Source of the DNA: Dipteronia dyeriana
Taxonomy: Eukaryota; Streptophyta; Magnoliopsida; Sapindales; Sapindaceae
Direction of reading: 5' to 3'
NCBI GenBank assembly: GCA_032871835.1
Contig: CM065297.1
Location: 68,001,253 to 68,065,252, forward strand
DNA: 64,000 nucleotides
Under the pieces are notes generated by a model. It saw only the letters and a list, made by a program, of their open reading frames with translations. It had not been told where the DNA came from and made no database searches. Made by a program: the position numbers and the translations under genes. This document shows, piece after piece, positions 22,500-35,150 of the stretch. The number at the start of each line of letters is the position of its first letter. Positions within the stretch are counted from its first letter, which is position 1.

Positions 22500-24625
22500 C
22501 TAATCTCATATGTGTATCCAATACTAATGGTAAGAGCACTCACCCTTGACCCATTTGGTCTTAGGTGCACTAACATTCAAATCATCACTATCTTTCTTGA
22601 TCTTATTGTTGAACCTAGTATGGAGACTTTCAACAATTTGATTCAAGAGAATATCATTGATACTCATATCCTCAACACCTTTACCTTACAAGCTTTGTCA
22701 AGTTTAGAGTGATTAACACTCTTCTTCACCCAATTCCTATTGGCATGCTTTGAAACAACATCATGCTTGTCAATATCTAATGCCATATCATGCTTTAATT
22801 TAAGGTTCATATCCTTATCTCTACATGATTTTCCTATTTTGCAATACCCAATGTATTTAGAACATTTGGGCATAATATGACCTACTGTATTGCAAAAGTG
22901 ACAAATAGGAATAAAAGATGAGATTGTACCTTATGGAATTGAAGAAGTGCTAGTGGGAGTTTGTAGAGATACATTGCTCTTCTTTTTACCTTTTGCTTTG
23001 GAAGGATTGACCTTAGAAGACTTCTTAATACTCTTAATTTCACCTTTCTTGAAAGAGGTGATGCTACTACTAGTTTCTCCGTAACTTTCAAGATTCTAGA
23101 GTCTCATTGAGGTTGAGCAAGATTCATGACTTCCTTCTTATCGATTGAGTCATTAGCCAATTCTTTGATAGCTTGCCTAGCTACATCGATTTCCTACTAA
23201 TAGTTTTGCTCATTCTTTCTCACGATAAAGATATCATTCTCTTTACCAAGAACAAGTATCTCAACATCTTTAAGCTTCTTCAAGATATCATTCTTATTAC
23301 ACATGAGCCTATAAGAAGTTTCAACAAACTCACCCATTTGAGTTTTTATCAAATCATTTCTCCCCGTAACCTCTCTCAAAGCATCATCTTTTTTTTTCTC
23401 AAGGCCCTTAATTTTAGGCACAAGCTTGAGATCGGTTGTATCGTAGCAAGAACTATCTTGAATACTTTGATCAACCTCTTTGTTTTTAGAAACTTGACAA
23501 TTATCCTCTAGCATGAGTAAGAGGCCGTTAAAGCAAAGAAGCTGCTAACATGCTCTTCTTCTTTACAAGTTGATTCATCACTTGAGTCTTCCTCATTGCT
23601 ATATCTATCATCACTCCATCTGGTCTCCATAGCCTTTCTTTCCTTACCCTCCATATATTTTTCATTAGGACACTCTGAGGCTTAATGACCATGATTTTTA
23701 CATTTGAGGCATTCAACCTTTCTATTGCTCTTGGCTTGACCACTCTTAACATTTCTTGGAGTGAATGACTTCCTAACTTCCCTTTCTGTATATGGGTTTC
23801 CACTAGGCTTGGCACATCCTCTCATGAACTTCTTAAATGTCCTAACCAAAAGAGCCATCTTCTTATCCTCATCATCACTATCCTCTTCGATGGCCTTTAG
23901 TGCTATACCTATGCCATTGGCTTTCAGTTTCAAGCTCGTTTCATAAGTTTGAACAATCCAAGCAATTCGTCGATGCTCAAGCAATCAACAGTATTACTTT
24001 CTTCAATAGTCGTCACCTTAGCCTTGAACCTCTTGGGTAGAGATCTTAAGATCTATCAATTAGTTTGCTCTCGAGAGATTGGCACACCAAGTGCTTTGCA
24101 TTAGTTGGCAATGCTAAGAAGTTTAAATTTAAAATCTTTAATTTTTTTTTTCTTCACTCTTATGCAAATTTTCAAATTTTGATGTAAGCATTTGAAGCCT
24201 CGATTTGCTCACTACCAAAGTTCCCCTATTGGTAACTTGGTGAGTATCACATGCCTTCTTGGCTGACTCTAGGTTTTTTATATATGAAAATTGATGGCCG
24301 TCAAGTCCTCTAAATATGGAATTCATGGCTTAGTGATGCCACTTGGTCATTTCAAATTTATTAGCCGTCCATTCACTTCTCGGCTTGGAAATTATAGAGT
24401 CATCTTCTAATGTCTTACTTGGAGTTATGTATCCTTTTTCCACTACCATCCATGCTTTCTCATCAATAGAACGGATATAGGCTTTCGTCCTTAATTTCAA
24501 AAATCCACAGTTATGACCTTTAAGCAATGGAGGTCTCAAATTTAATGGCCCTTCGACCATTATCTCTTGTTGTAGCACCATGACCGTGAGTGTATCCCAG
24601 ATCTCATTAATTGCTTCTAACGACC
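22500..24625 (-). pseudogene. Element D gag remnant
   Basis: In minus-strand order: the Gag N-terminus (PPLLKGHNCGFLKLRTK and DEKAWMVVEKGY, 24560-24400), a decayed UBN2 part with LRSLPKRFKAKVTTIEE at about 24000, a first knuckle CLKCKNHGH followed by a stop (about 23690), a coiled coil (23514-23197), and a second knuckle FCNTVGHIMPKC at about 22890-22860. Several stops and frameshifts. The two-knuckle, coiled-coil layout matches C and F and is typical of Sirevirus Gag. Confidence 0.8.
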
Positions 24626-24640
24626 AGCTCTGATACCAAT

Positions 24641-25231
24641 TGAAAAACAAAAACATAGTTAATTTGCCTAAAGCTAACCAATAGGGGGGTGAATAGGTTT
24701 TTTATACCTTTTTCGATTCCTTGAAACAAACAAAAGTTTGTCCCTCTAGATTGCCTTGTATCACATTATAATAACTAATGGAAGCTAAAGTAGACCATTG
24801 AAAAGCATATCAATTGAAGTCTACAATTTGCTTGTGAAGAATTCAGTATAAGCTTAAATTGATTAGTACTTGTATTCATATATGTGATCAATGTTCATAA
24901 GTTCAAGTAGTTAGAATGATTATATACAAATAAGTCAATTTACAAAGTATATTATATATACAATTTTAATCCAAAGAGTGTTTACATTACAAGCTCTTAA
25001 AAAATTCTTGTTTACAAAGAAATGAAGTGATGATAGTCCAAACAAAATATAACGAACACATACAAACAAAGTACAAGAGGTATGGATAGAAACATTTGAC
25101 ACATCATTTTTTATGTGGAAACCTCTAGTGAGGAAACATCCTATGGTTGATACCACAACCACCGTCAAACTATCTTTCACTAGATGATAAAATTACATCC
25201 TCAAAAGTGACCAATCAACACATGATATACA
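24641..25231 (-). repeat. Partial LTR of element D
   Basis: Begins at the PBS with TGAAAAAC. It carries the G tract and 'gtgaatagg' at 24690, and the ACGTGG-type stem motif with 'ggttgataccacaaccacc' at 25110-25165, as in the LTR of A. It ends at the E-family LTR. Confidence 0.75.
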
Positions 25232-26782
25232 TGTAGGGAAAATCGTGCGTAGCGGAAGCGTGAAAAATAAAATTAGGGTTTCGGCATAAATAAAAAGTTT
25301 TCGCTTTTTAATATCAAGAACCTTAACCCTAGATTAATTGATGTATATATTAAGTATCGTACTTTCTAATTTGACTAGATAAAAAAATTCCTATTATTTA
25401 TCTATTTATCAAATTTAGTATTTGATATTTATCATATTACAAACAATAATATGACTCTAGGAGACCATCTCCTACTAGGAAAAAGGTTTTGTATTTTAAT
25501 TAAACAATAAAATAAAAAACAATATATAAGGCTATTCCCTTGTCGACCAAGCTATATAAATATGGGCCAAATAGTTTTTTTTTTCTGTTTTATTAAATCC
25601 ATTAGACTTTAATAAAAAATCCACATGTGAACTAGACCAATTCTTACTAAAAAAAAACAAATCCACATGCCTTAATACAATTTTAGATGGACCCATAAAT
25701 TGGTCCGGTAGAATATATATCAAGTGATCTATTCAAGTTCGTATGGATTGGGGTTCTTGGCAGGCTATCTAAATTTAATCTCCAATAGACATAACCTAAT
25801 CACAATCAACAAATGATTCACTTAGGTTCGATCTATTAATTTTAGTTCATTCCACTAAAGAACTAAAATTGAACTTTTAAATAAAGATAGAATAAGTTAA
25901 CGTTGCTCATTCATACCTTAGACAATCTTAATTGAGATAGTGTATTCTCGTGAAGAATATCAGTAATCACCAAGAGCTCATAGACCGCCTATAGCTCTCC
26001 AAGTTATCATATTAACTCATATAACAACATTTTGAACTTCGATATTTTGGTTTTTCTTGAAGCCATATTTCAATAGACGCCATTAAAAACTTAACGTTAA
26101 GATTTCATACCCAATACCTCAAAAACATCCATATGATGATATTCTACTCTCATTTAATACTTGAAGCCATGATGACCATATCTATAAATGAGGTCCTCTA
26201 TCGATTAACAAATGAATACCACCAAACTATCGAGGATAGACTATGCTATATAATCGTACTCATTGATAGCTTATATGATAATACTTGCAACCATAGGTCC
26301 ATCATTTATCTCAGGATTGAGATAGACTCTCCGATTGTCTTCAAATAAAAACTTTTATACATTGACGGTTCTAGATAAAGTATTTCACTGTGCTCCTATT
26401 CAGTGCACCTAGTGCACTAGATTCTTTTGCCCAAAGACACCACAATTTGATGATTTTAGACCCATCATAACAAATTTAATCTCACTCAAATGCTAGCAAA
26501 AGAATCTACAACTTTTACAAGATAATGGCACTCAAACTTTTATCTTAAGCTGTAAATATTATTCAAGACTAACTAAAGAATTGTTTCTACCTCATACATA
26601 TTCAGATATACGAACAATTATTCTTTTCTCATAGTCTTTTGACCTTATGATTATTTACTTTTGACAATTATAATAATTAACTATAAATGCTATAAGATTT
26701 GTTAAACTATAAATCACTTTTAGTAATATGAAAAAATTGTCAAATACATTATTACACTCTTGTATCGACCATAATCCCAACA
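25232..26782 (-). repeat. Lone E-family LTR (1551 bp) without promoter region
   Basis: Complete terminal bases: TGTAGGG at 25232 and CCCAACA at 26782. It is the reverse of the E LTR but lacks the segment equal to about 9790-10500, which holds the TATA boxes and the TTTCGGC motifs. The flanks ATACA and TCCTT do not match, so either one flank was lost or this is not a simple solo LTR. Confidence 0.8.
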
Positions 26783-28010
26783 TCCTTATCATCCATTCTT
26801 TGCATCAAGGTTCATAAAGGAGCAAGAAGAGATCAAGCTTAAAGTAGGAGGCTCATGGGTGATTTCCTTATCTTTTACCTCTCCTTCTTTATTGTAACCA
26901 TGTGTAACTAAATCCCACTGCCGGGGATTGATTTGAGAAACCTTTAGATCTTAGGTATTTGTCTTAGTTATTAATATATGTTATCCTGTTATGTTTTATT
27001 CACTTTATAATTAAATCAAATTCATTATGTGATTGCTTTTGTTTGTAATTTCTTAATTGCATTATTTGTAAGATAATGTGTGATAAAATTAGTTGAGAAT
27101 TGACAACCTGAATTAGTTATAGCTCGTACTGAATGGGATAAGTTATTTGGTGGATATATCAACCTTGATTTGCCTAGACCAATGATTGTAATTAAACGGC
27201 CTCACAATTCTCCCCTCACTCTAAATAGCATAGGTGAAGAACTTTGGTGGGAAGTGGTTTGGTTTTGTTCCTACTGCCAAATCACACTAATGAATACAAT
27301 TGGTCCTTAGTTGTGAGATCGGTTTTTTAATAAAGCTAAATTTTCATTGATCAATATCCATTGGAAACACTATCAACTCCTTAGATTCATCTTAATTGAT
27401 TAAATCCATCTCTCATATCTAGATAGTTGAGTATTCTATTTTCCATATCACTTTTATTTTACTTATTTGCTCTCTTATGTTTGTTTGTTGGTTTTCCAAC
27501 CAACCACTATCATTCCAATCTATGATTTACATTGATGCAGTAGGTTAGTTTAACAAAGACTGGTTAATCATTTTAATTATCAATCCTAATCCCTGTGGAC
27601 GGTCCCTTGCCTACCATTTTATTAATTTTCATATTTTTAGTATGGTTGCAATTGGTTAAAAATCTGTTTTCAAACTAAATATATACATCTTATTTTACAA
27701 GTGTTTCAAAGATAAAAATGGCCTCATTAGGATCTATGGAATATCTAGGATCTAAAAGACTTGGGTCTCCTCCCGGGTTTCCCAACTAGAAAACCAACTC
27801 CCACATGTTTTCCCATGTCCTCCAGGAGTCTCGCACGGCAAAACTGGGTCCCGAAATAGTTCCTCACATGCCTTCAAGTGCAACAAAATCTTCGACGCAC
27901 AACAACACACAAGTGTCATGCAACCATCTTTCGACGAAACAATATTCAACACGCAAGTGCAATTGAATATATTTTGTTCACATTGGATACAAACCAAAAC
28001 TTAAAAATTC
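26783..28010. other. Old LTR-like remnants, no gene
   Basis: AT-rich sequence without coding signatures. 'aatccctgtggacggtcccttgc' near 27585 resembles the transcribed end of Gypsy LTRs and recurs in form at 40310. Around 27990-28020 'ctccccttt' may be the complement of a Copia PPT, with LTR sequence to its left. Both assignments are weak. Confidence 0.3.
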
Positions 28011-28389
28011 TCCCCTTTGGCACGAATTCCTAAAACCTTTGTACCTTCTTTGATAGCTATGATTCCTTACACTGTGAATCACATATGACTCTCTGCACTT
28101 AGAATTACCATGACTCTCTACACCAAAAATCACCATACCCCACCATAAAGCTACCATCATTTAGGCACAACCCACCCTACGATTTATTCCGGCGCATGTC
28201 GAATAAACCTACTGAAAATTATAGTGTAACTCATCATGTTAGATTTTAAGGAGTTCCTCAACCATCGACATCCTGTCCACCACACATCTTGCATCACCTT
28301 CTAACCAATGCCCATGTGCAAACTTGTGGACCCACTAGCAGCAATATATCCTCTCCATAACAACTTTTACATGCAAAAGAGGCTAAAAC

Positions 28390-28640
28390 TATGTAGCACA
28401 GACACTCTTCCAAAAACGTGTAGCCCATGTTGGACACGTATACATGTTTGACACTCGTCAACACGGCTAGATACATGTCTGATACGTCAAAAAACATGTA
28501 CATTTGCTTTTTCAAAAGTCAATACGGGGACACGCAGAGGACATGGCATGGACACACAGAGGATACGGTTGCGGAATGTAGAGGACATGACATGGACATG
28601 TGAAGTAGATGGTGTGGCACTTTTGCAATTATTTGTTTTA
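28390..28640. repeat. Degenerate short-motif repeat
   Basis: Many variants of 'gacacg' and 'gacatgg' (for example 'ttggacacgtatacatgtttgacactcg') follow each other irregularly. This looks like decayed short tandem DNA. I see no gene. Confidence 0.4.
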
Positions 28641-29640
28641 AAAAAGATAGGGTCAAAATATGAATTCAAAAAATATAGGGGTTAAAATCAGCTTGAGCCT
28701 AAAAAGCAAGGATGAAGGTTCAGAACAGGACACAGGAGACCTAAGAGATAATTTGGATGACTTGAAAAAAGAAGGGTAAATAGCACAAACATAACATAAT
28801 TTTAGGTGTAATTGCGGCTATATTCAACTTTTTTCTGAAACTACACAAACATACCCTACTGCTATGATGTTCCATTATAACTTAACGGCTAGAAGAGCGA
28901 AAAGGTAATTCGACACATTAATAAAATAAAACTATTATAAATTATTTAAATAGTACTATGTAATTACATTTAAAATAAGTAAAATGGATGGGGCCCTCCA
29001 TCTCATGATCTCCATCAAATAGATGGCATTTAATGAAAATTAATTTTTCAAATAAATTAATAAAAAGATAGAGATATTAAATCGCTTCCATTTTTCCAAC
29101 CAATCCCCTTGTATTTTATCATCAATCAAACTAAACAGCAACAAAAGATCCACATTACAAATATTTAACAATTATACAAGGTCTAAACCAAATCTAGAAT
29201 TCTTAAAAAAAAAATTAAAATTCAACAGAATCAAATTCAACATAACTGAACTCCGAAATTCCCGAACAATGAACTCTAACAAATCCTTAAAAGCATTCTC
29301 ATATTGGTTGAAAACAATTCTAAAACACAAAAAACAACAGAAAAACCACAACAGCTTCATATTGTTATGTTTCCACTTCTCTTAAGTGATGTAAGCTCAG
29401 TACAACACTACCCAAAAACTAAAAAAAAAAAAAAATCAATAGCTTAAAGATTGGGAAGCCTTCTTTGATGGGCAAAAGCTTTGATCTCCTCCTCCACTGG
29501 CGAAGGGTAACACTTTTCCAATTTCCACCATCCGTAGCTTCGATCTCTTCTGTCAAGGAGAGGGATCTCAACGTGTTAGGTCGGTAAATGTTGATATTTG
29601 AGACCTCTAATTCCAATGGTTTATGTTATGTTCTTGGGTA
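28641..29640. other. Unassigned sequence
   Basis: AT-rich, with a poly-A run at about 29420-29434. No ORF with a recognisable domain, no LTR ends, no similarity to other parts of the window that I can see. Confidence 0.4.
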
Positions 29641-30617
29641 AAATTGAATATTTTAATGCGTTTTTTTAGATTGTGTAGAAGATAGCTCTTGGAGTGACTT
29701 TGAAGACAAAAAGGTAATTTTAGAGAAAGTTTTGAGAAATGCATATGCAGTACATCCAACTTATGAAGACCATATCTCCCACTTGAGAATGAACCAAGCT
29801 TCGATCTATATATTTTCGGAAAGCTCTGAAAGTCTAGTTTCTAGAACACTTTATGGTTTATCAATCCGAGTTTTCTAAAGGAATTTATGGCCGTTTTAGT
29901 GACTGAAGGTCAGAGCTAAAAAGTCTTCCCCCAGGTCCTGACGAGGAAACAATCCGAATTGGACCAGAATTAAGAAGAAAACATCCCAAATCAAATCCTA
30001 ATGACTCTAACAGATCAAGACATGTTTGTGAAAATTCCTAAACTCAAATTAGAAATTATTCATTAAAAGAAGAAATCCAAGTTAGGGAAGGATTATCATT
30101 CCTTATTTCATTCTTCTTTCCTACTTGGTGTATTTCCTATAACAAAGCAAATTTGGAATCTACAAGAAGAAATCACCTATAAATACCAAGAGTTTTCTAC
30201 AAGAGAAATGGATCATTCAGAGTTGAATATTGAAGATTGAAGACTTCGTCAACATTCTCTTCTTCTACCTTTCTTTGGATTAGATGTTTTTATATATTTT
30301 TCTAGTTTTTATGTCTAGCTAATTTTCTTGTTAGTTTGGGCTTTCTTGAAGCCCTAATCATGATTTCAATTCCAAAGACAAGTCTTGTTTACTGAAGTAT
30401 AATTTTTTCAACATGAAGATTTCAATTTCCCCATAAAAGTTGTTATTCTATTATTACGTTTTTTTTATTGATCACCTTAGAGCAAAATTATTTTAATATA
30501 GAATCTATGTTGCAAGGACACAAGTTGGACACCATACGAATCTGTCCTTGGTTTCAACAATTTATTGGAAAAAGATTCAACTAAGGGAAATTAATTCATG
30601 AATTACCTATGATAGAT
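29641..30617 (+). repeat. Gypsy-like LTR remnant, part 1 (interrupted by the LARD)
   Basis: Contains 'agaccatatctcccacttgagaatg' and 'ggaaagctctgaaag' near 29770-29840, a pattern common in Gypsy (Athila-type) LTRs. There is no coding content. The sequence resumes at 39834. The left edge is not defined. Confidence 0.4.
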
Positions 30618-32741
30618 TGTTAATAGAAAAATTTGGCTAGGGACCAAAGAAGAATTTTCCACTTCCCAGCCTTCCTGAAAGGTTCCGAATTCGGGCTTAT
30701 ATGACGGGGTATCAAGGTCCCCGAGGTCGAGCTACCATGAGATCCTACAGGAGCAAGGCGAGGTCGCCCATACAATCTGACAAGACTGCGTCAAGCTCCT
30801 TATAAAAGGATAAAGCCCGAAGCTAGGTCAATATGAAAGGACTTGGGTCCCCCGACATCAAGGTACCTCGTGACACTCTCCTAGAGCTTGCTACTATCTC
30901 TACTTTCACTAAGAGACCTTCAAGGTGCCAAACTTGTCTTGCAAAGGCCCTCCTGCCCCGTCAAGATATAATCTCGACCCGTCTGAGAATAAAAGGAAAA
31001 AGCCCGTAAAGCTCCATTGTTACCAAAATGGCCAAGATCCACTGTAGATTCAAGCATGGTTAAATCAAGTAGCAAGAGCAGTACTCGAGCGTACCTCTCC
31101 ACCCTTCCAGAAGAGAGCCAAGGTTGTTTGTTTATGGCAAAACATTTACCAGGGTCTGCTAGCCAAGATCGCTACCTCGTTAGGCAGCTTGCATAATTAG
31201 GCCAGGCACCATGATAAAGTTCGGCGTAGCTGAACCAAGCTCTCAACTACAAGGTTGCAACCCAATGGGATATTTCGCCTATAAAATGGTTAGCACAATC
31301 TCCATGGGAAGACCAACATCTAGCTTCATCGAGAGGTCCCCGGGGGACCGCGCCAGTATACTGGATCCTAAGGTACCCCACCCTCAAGGAATATCAAGTG
31401 TCACCTCAGGTAACTTCCATGAAGTACCTCTCCAAAATGACATGCAGAACTAGAGCTCTCCTCTCGGCAACGTATGAAGAGAGGATTAACTTCCATGACA
31501 TTTAAAGTACCATTAATGAGGTCAACCGCATTAATGGAGGCAGTCAACCCAATTAATGACATGATCAACACCATTAATAAGAGAATAATCAACTCTTTAG
31601 TGGCCATCATTAGTGAATGAGTTCAAAGAGGAAACAAATACCTTTTCCTCCAAGATATCCTCCACAACCGATTATTGGGGGTCAACTATAACAGAAAATC
31701 CTGCCTATCAAGGAAGGAAGAGTCCGAAGAAGCAACAATTATATCTACTCCAAGATAATAGCTACAAGCCGATCAACTACATTAAAGGAAGGATCGTATT
31801 CGATAAGGAAACAACGACTAATTGAAGAGTCTTGGACTTGCATGCCAAGGTGGTCATCATGTATAAATATGCCTGTAAAAAGGCATATTGTATCGGTCTC
31901 CAATCAATGACAGAAGATACATGTTTCGTTGAGAGATCTCTCGAAGTCAACAATGTATGTGTTACCTTTACCTAGAATATAGCGGTATTGGTCTACATTC
32001 GACCACCATTGTAAGCTCTCCGGAGCGACTACGTTGTATTACTTCACCATTCTTGTAAGCTCCCCAAAGCACTCTTTAATATATAGATAAGGAAGGGTAT
32101 TCCCCCTTTTTTCAGATACCGCATTGGGGTTTTTTAGCATATGATCATTCGTGATGCTTTTTCCCCCTTGATCAGTCCACCTCCCTCTACAAAAGATGTG
32201 TGTTTCTCTTACTTATGTCTTGTGTAATGCATGCGTATTACCTAGCTGGACCTAGTGCTCTTATCTTCCCATCTACAAGCTAAAGTTATATATCAAGATG
32301 AGGAGAAACCACCTAGACCAGCTTGAAGGAAGTCGATAGGCTCTTCTGCATCATCTCTATGGCAGAAATTGAGCTCTCCGACACTAAATCTAGATAAGCC
32401 CCCATTCTTACTTGCTATCGAGGTTGGGGTATTACAGGAAGCAATCAGGCTCCAGAACTAGGCTCTGGGTACTAGGATGGGCTCTGACCCCGACCGAGGA
32501 ATAAGGTCCAGGATCATCCACTTCGTACCAGCAAGGGAACCTCAAACTCCCCAGCTCTACTTCATAAGCATGAAGCCCAACGGGCGGGATGGGTTATTTC
32601 CTACCTACTATTTCGTCCTCCTTCATATTCATATAAGATCAGGTCAGGTATCAACAGTACCGAACCTGGCCACCAATTCACGGTAGTGGTCTCGAGGGCA
32701 TTAATAGGGATTTCTCATCCTAAACAAATTTCCCGTTAACA
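30618..32741 (+). repeat. 5' LTR of the LARD (2124 bp)
   Basis: Begins TGTTAATAGAAAAATTTGGC and ends TTTCCCGTTAACA. Aligned with the 3' LTR it lacks about 43 bp near 30775. The TATA box is at 31862. Confidence 0.9.
31862..31888 (+). promoter_or_regulatory. TATA box with overlapping inverted repeat (LARD 5' LTR)
   Basis: TATAAATA at 31862-31869 overlaps ATATGCC, which pairs with GGCATAT (31882-31888) across an 8-nt loop. The 3' LTR has the same arms around 38937-38965 with a 7-nt loop. Confidence 0.7.
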
Positions 32742-32760
32742 CTTTCTGACGCCGTCTGTG
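32742..32760 (+). other. Primer-binding site of the LARD
   Basis: TTTCTGACGCCGTCTGTGGG follows the LTR. TGACGCCGT is one base from the complement of the tRNA-Asp 3' end, the usual primer of many plant Gypsy elements. Confidence 0.65.
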
Positions 32761-33359
32761 GGAAGTTTCTACACCCCTTTTGAAAGCCTCTATGTCTCTA
32801 TATGAGTATCATCATACTATCGAGGTAACAGATTCATTATTCATGGAATATCATTTACTATACACGATGTCTTTTCTCCATACTTTTCTATATCGCCTAT
32901 GCATCGCATGTGGTGCTCATTTTATCATTTAACGAGTTTCGTTCATTGTGGAGCAAATATGGTACATGGGATTCTTGGTGTAACCAGTTCATTATGATAC
33001 TCCTATGAAGTGAACCTGCTCAGATAATCGTGGACCTCCAATACAGTAGCTCCCCGCTTGAAGGTTTCCTATACAGTTGAACCATTCTGATACATCAAGA
33101 GCTCTTATACATTAGAACTGCACCTCTCATGCTCTTCTACAGCAGATTCACTCCGCCACCAGTGTATCACTTATCTAGCAGATCCACTGGGCTTCGACCT
33201 ATTCATACGGATCCCCTCATGCCTCTAGGTCCATCTTTCGTAAGCTCCTAGGTAGAGGTAGCAGGTCGACCCATGAATCTAAGAAGCCAACTCAGCTGTG
33301 TAGCTTCTAGAGCAGCATGACCAGTAGAAGATTAGTTGTTTAAGGCCTCATGCACCATG

Positions 33360-35150
33360 CAGTCAACGCCCAAGTGAGCCATTGAACTCTTGGTTCATTC
33401 CAGCAGGGTCCAGAGCCCTCTCTTAGTTGCTAGGGACTTCTAGGATCCTGAGCATGTAACTGGACCAGTACCTCCGGTAGCTTCACTCCATGTTTACCGG
33501 GAAATTCACCTCCCTAACAAGCCACCGAAGCCTGATCCGATCGAGGAGCTCTTAGAAGTTTCCCACATTTGGTAAGGCCACATACGTGCCTAAGTAAGCT
33601 TCTAGAGCGGTAGCATCGTTACAAGACCGGTGGCTTTGCTCTATATGTACTGGGTCATTCATTGCCCCAGCAAGCCACCGAAGCTCGATCTGAAGGAGGA
33701 GAGCCTAAAGGTTTCCCACTCTTGGTAAGGCCTCCTATATGCCTAAGCTAACCTCTGGAGAAGCAGCCTCACTGTAAGGCCAAGTGGCTCCTCACTTCTT
33801 ATACAGGGCCGGTCAACTCTCAATTGAGCCATTGAACTCCTATTTCATTCCAGTATGGTCCAGAGCTTCATTTTAATTGCGGGGGACTCCAAAGACCCCA
33901 AGCATGCTTATGGACCAGTACTAGACCGATGGCTTTATGTTTACCAGGTAATTCACCGCCCTAGCAAACCACTGAAGCCCGATCCGATCGAGGAGGTATT
34001 AGAAGCTTCCCCATTTGGTAAGGCCACCTACGTGCCTAAGCAAGCTTCTAGAGCAGTAGCACCGCTACAAGATCGATAGTTTCGCTCTATTTGTACCGAG
34101 TCATTCATTACCGTAGCAAGCCACCGAAGCCCGATCTGATCGAGGAGAGCCTAGAGGTTTCCCACTCTTGGTAAGACGTCCTACATGCCTAAGCTAACCT
34201 CTGGAGTAGCAGCCTCACTGTAAGGCCAAGTGGCTCCTAACTTCTTATACAGAGCCGATCAACGCCCAATTAAGCCACTGAACTTTTATTTTGTTCTAGC
34301 ATCGTCCATAGCTTCATTTCAATTACAGGGGACTCCAAAGACCGAAAGCATGCTTTTGGACCAGTACCAGACCGGTGGATTCATGTTTACCAGGACATTC
34401 ACCGCCCTAGCAAGCCACCAAAGCCTGATCCGATCGAGGATATCTCAGAAGCTTCCCCCATTTGGTAAGGCCACCTACGTGCCTAAGCAAGCATCTAGAG
34501 TAGTAGCACCGCTATAAGACATGTGGCTTCACTCTATATGTACCGGGTCATTCATTGCCCTAGCAAGACACCGAAGCCCGATCTGATCGAGGAGAGCCCA
34601 GAGGTTTCCCACTCTTGTAAGGCCTCCTATCTGCCTAAGCTAACCTCTGGAGCAGCAGCCTCACCGTAAGGCCAAGTGGCTCCTCACTTCTTATACAAGG
34701 CCAGTCAATGCCCAAGTGAGCCACTGAACTCTCGGTTCACTCCATGAGGGTCCAGAGCTTTCTCTCAATTGCTGGGGACTTCTAGGATCCCAAGCATGCT
34801 TATAGACCAGTTCTAGACTGGTAGCTTCGCTCTATATGTACCGGGCCATTCATCACCCTAGCAAGCCACTGAAGCCCGATCTGATCGAGGAGAGCCCAGA
34901 GGTTTCCCACTCTTGGTAAGGCCTCCTACAAGTCTAAGTTAACCTCTGGAATAGCAGCCTCAATGTAAGGCCAAGTGGCTCCTCACTTCTTATACAGGGT
35001 CGGTCAATGCCCAATTGAGCCACTAAGCTCCTGTTTCATTCCAGCATGGTCCAGAGCTTTTTTTCAGTTGTTGGGGGCTCCTTGAAATCCCAAGTATGCC
35101 TCTAGACCGGTACCAGACAGTTAGCCCATTTCCATTCATATAGGGTCATC
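33360..35150 (+). repeat. 450-bp higher-order tandem repeat inside the LARD
   Basis: The marker 'gtcaacgcccaagtgagcc' recurs at 33362, 33812, 34258, 34704 and 35003, giving steps of 450, 446, 446 and 299 bp. Each long unit is itself made of about three diverged blocks of about 150 bp sharing 'agcaagccaccgaagcccga', 'ttggtaaggcc' and 'cctaagc'. The last unit lacks one block. Fading relatives continue to about 35870. Confidence 0.85.

Larger units (their letters stand above)
22500..25231 (-). mobile_element. Element D: 5' part of a Sirevirus-like Copia
   Basis: On the minus strand: a partial LTR (25231-24641), a clear PBS (24640-24626, complement of AGCTCTGATACCAAT), gag (24625 down to about 22870), then the start of the region before protease, ending near 22500. 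The LTR resembles that of A and is cut by the E-family LTR at 25232. Confidence 0.8.

Noticed and set aside
29419..29616. Possible small host gene on the minus strand
   Set aside because: Sixty-five residues ending in a poly-Phe run from a poly-A tract; no recognisable domain and no promoter.
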